Of a stretch of DNA of 64,000 nucleotides, positions 60,318 to 64,000 are shown piece after piece; the first letter of the stretch is position 1, and each line of letters opens with the position of its first letter. A model generated the notes under the pieces. It had not been told where the DNA came from and searched no databases. It saw only the letters and a list, made by a program, of their open reading frames with translations. Position numbers and translations under genes: made by a program. Source of the DNA: Rickettsiales bacterium (lineage in GTDB: Bacteria > Pseudomonadota > Alphaproteobacteria > Rickettsiales > UBA3002); contig JALEGK010000016.1 in NCBI GenBank assembly GCA_022763105.1, positions 1 through 64,000 of the forward strand. Reading direction: 5' to 3'.

Positions 60318-61292
60318 TTACTCATTGGTGGTCACAATACCGCTACAGCCTACAATGCTGCCATCAGGATCTTTATGAACCCATTGTTGCAGGGTCGCTT
60401 TACCTAGCTTACCGCTACGATATTGCAACAGCACATCACCACGATAATCGACCACATCAAATTCACCGGGCTTAAAGCCATCGGCTTCGTAGATGATGCC
60501 GCTAACAGTGGTTTTGCGTTCTTCGATGGTCGCATCCTTAAAGCCCAAATGCTTAATCAGCGGACCATTCATGAATTCAATCGTGCCGTGCTTATCGGCT
60601 GTGTAGACGCCTTCTGCGACATTATCCATAATGCTGGTGATCTTATCGAGCGAGGTCGCACGTAGACGCTCTGGCAGCTTCACCGTGTCTTTGCGATCCG
60701 GATAATAGCGACGGCCACGCATCACAAAGTAACCACGCGGACGTTTAAGCGGCTCAATCATCAAAATGAAATCGATGCGGTTATTATCAGCATCGGTAAT
60801 TGGGAAGATCAGCGTCTCTTTTTCGCCGCTAGATAGCGCGCTGTAAATGCGATTGCGGTCTGTTTTACTGACATTACCATCATCGAGCAAATCATCGAGC
60901 GCACGTGATTCATCGTAAATAATGCGAGGGAAAAGTTCGCGCGTCCCATCATTACTATAAACAATCGTGCCATCGGCACGCAGGAACAAACAGAAATTGC
61001 TGCCAAGTGACGCCGCCGCAGAGAATAACAAATTCTCAAATTCGGTTGCCATCATCAAATCAATATTCTGCTGGCGGAACATGAGAGTATAGGTCGCAAT
61101 ACCCACCACCACACAGCTAACCAAAACGCTGGACAGGAAGTCACCACCAAAGGTTTCGCGGTATTGGGATATAAAGAAAATCGCGCCAATCGCCAGACCA
61201 TAAACAAACAACAGCTGATACAACGGACGCCCGTGTGTACGCGGCACAAAATCTGGGTTTATTGAGTCTGTTTGGTCGTCTGCAAATCGCAT
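60318..61292 (-). CDS. Two-TM PAS-domain protein, equivalent to the N-terminal sensor half of CckA
   Basis: TM 'LLFVYGLAIGAIFFIS', 'LSSVLVSCVVVGIATYTLMF', then PAS-like regions ('FCLFLRADGTIVYSND', 'MDNVAEGVYTADKHGTIEFMNGPLIKHLGF'). No kinase core. Confidence 0.75.
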   Translation of the reverse strand: MRFADDQTDSINPDFVPRTHGRPLYQLLFVYGLAIGAIFFISQYRETFGGDFLSSVLVSCVVVGIATYTLMFRQQNIDLMMATEFENLLFSAAASLGSNFCLFLRADGTIVYSNDGTRELFPRIIYDESRALDDLLDDGNVSKTDRNRIYSALSSGEKETLIFPITDADNNRIDFILMIEPLKRPRGYFVMRGRRYYPDRKDTVKLPERLRATSLDKITSIMDNVAEGVYTADKHGTIEFMNGPLIKHLGFKDATIEERKTTVSGIIYEADGFKPGEFDVVDYRGDVLLQYRSGKLGKATLQQWVHKDPDGSIVGCSGIVTTNE

Positions 61293-61362
61293 AATCGTTA
61301 ATTTGTGCTAATTCCGAACAAAAGGCAACGGAATTATGAAGGCTATGCAAAGGTGTGGACGG

Positions 61363-62463
61363 TTAATGCGGCATAGCCGGTTTAGCATCGTCGCCCAAAT
61401 CGGTTCCGCGCATTCGATAGACATAACCGATCACTTGCGCGACAGCTTGATAATATGCCAGCGGAATTTCTTCATCGACTTCGCCGTGATCATAGAGCAG
61501 GCGGGTGAGCGGTGGGTTGCGCATGATAATAATCTCATGGCGCTCTGCCACTTCACGAATACGCAGCGCCACCTTATCGACACCCTTAGCGACAATGACC
61601 GGCGCATTCATGGTGTTGGAATCATATTTAAGCGCGACAGAATAATGCGACGGGTTGGTGATGACGACGTCGGCTTCCGGTACGGCCTCCATCATCCGCC
61701 CTCGCACACGCTCTCGACGAATTTGCCGCAGCTTCTGTTTGACCATAGGGTCACCTTCTTGCTGCTTATATTCGTCTTTGATCTCCTGCTTAGACATGCG
61801 CATTTGCTGTAAATATTCAAAGCGCTGATAAGCGAAATCGATAACCGCAATAAGCAAGAGAATCGAGCAGATACCGATCATCACACGAACGGCACTCTCC
61901 CATAAGAAGTCGATGAGGCTGAAGATATCGCCAGTTGTCAGAATGCGCAGTTCTTCCTTATAGGGTGCAATGGCCGCAACCGCGACCGCGCCGACAATGA
62001 CGATTTTAACGATACCTTTGATAAATTCGACGAAATTCTTACGTGAGAATAATCGCCCCAGCCCTTTGATGGGCGATATTTTCTCAAGCTTGGGTATGAT
62101 CGGTTCGGTCGATAATACAAAACGATTCTGCACCGCATTCGCTGCAAAGATAGAGGCGATAACCAGTGCTGCCGGTCCAATCATAATGACAAGCACATCG
62201 GCCATCAGATCGCGCATTTCATTTTTGAAACTTCTGCTGTCCAGCGAGATATCTTCCGCATAGACAATATAGCCAGATAAACGGTCTTTCAGATCAGTGC
62301 TAGCAGAAGGCATCAGTGCGATAATGAAGAGCGCAAACGCCAACATGATAAAGAAGCTGTTTACCTCACGAGAGGTAATTACCTGACCTTTCTTGGCGGC
62401 GTCATCCAAGCGTTTCTGCGTGGGTTCTTCCGTCTTTTGTGACTTATCTTCACCTTCTGCCAT
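61363..62463 (-). CDS. flhB: Flagellar export apparatus protein FlhB
   Basis: 'DKSQKTEEPTQKRLDDAAKKGQVITSREVNSF', 'DVVITNPSHYSVALKYD'. Confidence 0.95.
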   Translation of the reverse strand: MAEGEDKSQKTEEPTQKRLDDAAKKGQVITSREVNSFFIMLAFALFIIALMPSASTDLKDRLSGYIVYAEDISLDSRSFKNEMRDLMADVLVIMIGPAALVIASIFAANAVQNRFVLSTEPIIPKLEKISPIKGLGRLFSRKNFVEFIKGIVKIVIVGAVAVAAIAPYKEELRILTTGDIFSLIDFLWESAVRVMIGICSILLLIAVIDFAYQRFEYLQQMRMSKQEIKDEYKQQEGDPMVKQKLRQIRRERVRGRMMEAVPEADVVITNPSHYSVALKYDSNTMNAPVIVAKGVDKVALRIREVAERHEIIIMRNPPLTRLLYDHGEVDEEIPLAYYQAVAQVIGYVYRMRGTDLGDDAKPAMPH

Positions 62464-62485
62464 TCAGGCCTCCAATTAGCGCGCA

Positions 62486-63271
62486 CTAGAACTCTAAAAA
62501 CGCACGCAACTCAGCTTCGACATAGCTGGTATAGTGTATCATATAAGTGGTGAGTACGGCGAGCAGTAGAAAGAATGCCGTCAGAATTTGAATCGGCATC
62601 AATACGAAGAAAACCGGCATGGTCGGCATCAGGCGAACCAGCACACCAGAGGCCAGATAATACATCAGCGCAAAGATGATATGAGGCGAAGCCAACTGCA
62701 CCGCAACCATAAACGACTTCGACAGCAATTGCATGGCATGGTTCGACATATCACCCACTACCGGGAACTGCCCCGGAATAAAGAGTGTGTAGCTATCCAC
62801 CAAGCCATTGAGCATGATATGATGCATGTCCATCATAAAGAACAGCACCACCACGGTTAGCGTTAGGAAGTTACTGATAACGGTAGTCTGACCACCAGAT
62901 GCAGGGTCAAACACGGTCGCCATAGATAGCGACGACATGAAGGCAGTAATACTACCGGCAATATGCATGGTCGTCATGAGCAAGCGTGCGAGCATACCAA
63001 GAAACAACCCGACCAATACCTCAGCGACAATCAGCACCAGCAAAGAGAAGGGACTGGTTGGCACCGGCGGAATATAAGGCTGGAGTAACGGGACACATAA
63101 AACCGACATGGCGAGTGCGGTATGTAGTCGAAAACGTGAGAATACATAATTCTCACCAAAGCCGGGGAGGGTCATAATGCCAGCCCCCACACGCGTGAAG
63201 ATCAGCAAAAACGCAAACAACTCTTCAATCAGAAAAGTCTCAAGCAGTGATGTTTGAAACGTATTCTCCAC
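62486..63271 (-). CDS. fliR: Flagellar export apparatus protein FliR
   Basis: 'FTRVGAGIMTLPGFGENYVFSRFRLHTALAMS', 'SFMVAVQLASPHIIFALMYYLASGVLVRLMPTMPVFFVLMPIQI'. Confidence 0.93.
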   Translation of the reverse strand: MENTFQTSLLETFLIEELFAFLLIFTRVGAGIMTLPGFGENYVFSRFRLHTALAMSVLCVPLLQPYIPPVPTSPFSLLVLIVAEVLVGLFLGMLARLLMTTMHIAGSITAFMSSLSMATVFDPASGGQTTVISNFLTLTVVVLFFMMDMHHIMLNGLVDSYTLFIPGQFPVVGDMSNHAMQLLSKSFMVAVQLASPHIIFALMYYLASGVLVRLMPTMPVFFVLMPIQILTAFFLLLAVLTTYMIHYTSYVEAELRAFLEF

Positions 63272-63280
63272 GCCTGCGCC

Positions 63281-63637
63281 CTACCTGCGCAGAGGTTCGT
63301 CACGCAACTCCGGCGGAGCGGGGTTTTGTTTTTCTTCCTCTTCCTTGGTCATAATCGGAATTTCTGCCACGCGACCCGGATCAGAAATACGGCTCATCAG
63401 CTCTTCGTAGAAATCACTGAGTGTCTGGAACATATAAGGCAGCACCAACATCATGGTGAAGAAGATGGCGATAATTTTAGGAACGAAGGTGAGGGTCATT
63501 TCCTGAATCTGGGTAAGTGCCTGAAACAGGGCAATCAGCAGACCTACAAAGAGCGCAACGCCCATCACGGGTGCAGCGACCATAATCAGCGTCCACAGCG
63601 CATCACGTCCAATATCAATGACTTCTAATGGGGTCAT
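63281..63637 (-). CDS. fliQ: Flagellar export apparatus protein FliQ (with C-terminal extension)
   Basis: 'MTPLEVIDIGRDALWTLIMVAAPVMGVALFVGLLIALFQALTQIQEMTLTFVPKIIAIF'. Start at ATG 63637. Confidence 0.92.
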   Translation of the reverse strand: MTPLEVIDIGRDALWTLIMVAAPVMGVALFVGLLIALFQALTQIQEMTLTFVPKIIAIFFTMMLVLPYMFQTLSDFYEELMSRISDPGRVAEIPIMTKEEEEKQNPAPPELRDEPLRR

Positions 63638-63745
63638 AGCCACCTCCTGCGCTCCCACTAAAGACAAGAACACGACCAAATGCAACCTTCAACGCAATGT
63701 TTTTCAGGGTTTTTAGCTATCCACAGGCGGCCCAAGTTCACCAAA

Positions 63746-63763
63746 CTGTCATGGATCTGTCAT
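63746..63763 (+). promoter_or_regulatory. PHO-box-like tandem repeat CTGTCAT-N4-CTGTCAT
   Basis: CTGTCATGGATCTGTCATG, two perfect 7-mers at 11-nt spacing, 51 nt upstream of the next start codon. Confidence 0.6.
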
Positions 63764-63814
63764 GAAAGTGACAAGTTACTGCTTTATCTTAAAACTAAGG
63801 AGAAGTTTTAACGC

Positions 63815-64000
63815 ATGGCAAAAGAACAAAGCATACGGGTATCAACCAACGAGAAACCGACGATGTTCAATCGTGGGGCGAATCTTGGTTTTGCTATTAT
63901 GGGTGGTCCGTTGGCGTTAATCATGGGGCCGGTTGCAATCACCATGGCAGCTGCAGGAGCTTTGGTTGGTGGCCTCTGGCAAAAATCCAACATGAAGGCC
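63815..64000 (+). CDS. Hypothetical membrane protein, 3' truncated by window edge
   Basis: SD 'AAGGAGAAG' then ATG 63815: MAKEQSIRVSTNEKPTMFNRGANLGFAIMGGPLALIMGPVAITMAAAGALVGGLWQKSNMKA...; open to the window end. Confidence 0.55.
   Translation, partial: MAKEQSIRVSTNEKPTMFNRGANLGFAIMGGPLALIMGPVAITMAAAGALVGGLWQKSNMKA

Noticed and set aside
1-64000. CRISPR arrays, tRNA/rRNA genes, transposons or prophage
   Set aside because: No regularly spaced repeats, cloverleaf sequences, rRNA segments or transposase/integrase ORFs recognised.

Overview
The window looks like alphaproteobacterial chromosomal backbone. It is gene-dense with moderate GC, and most genes sit in short operons that converge with almost no space between stop codons. 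Confident content: tyrA / hisC-type aminotransferase / chorismate mutase (-), metX-metW (+), a soluble lytic transglycosylase, an ArsB/NhaD-type transporter, hppA and ppa (-), argG, TPR-ispE, a DsbA-family thiol oxidoreductase, an M48-TPR peptidase, rne, an AMIN-amidase, PBP1A, prfB (with the +1 programmed frameshift that the ORF track misses), mnmA, purA-hisZ, an RND pump, a SemiSWEET, icd, alaS, recA, a CckA-like kinase split over two ORFs, and flhB-fliR-fliQ. I saw no rRNA, tRNA, CRISPR array, transposase or prophage. The observations most worth following up are: (1) an AT-rich island between alaS and recA with a ribbon-helix-helix (RHH) protein, a candidate operator, three tiny membrane peptides (two of them not nested in any ORF of the supplied track) and an orphan protein; (2) a PHO-box-like 27-mer found in the same position upstream of two unrelated hypothetical membrane genes (about 56.47 kb and 63.74 kb); (3) a pseudokinase with a C-terminal TM segment next to a small membrane protein; (4) a histidine-kinase-like sensor lacking the phospho-accepting His and N-box Asn; (5) the split CckA; (6) a near-perfect intrinsic terminator embedded in the coding end of the convergent ispE gene, together with 4-nt stop-codon overlaps at several convergent pairs. 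All calls come from reading the sequence. No database search was run.
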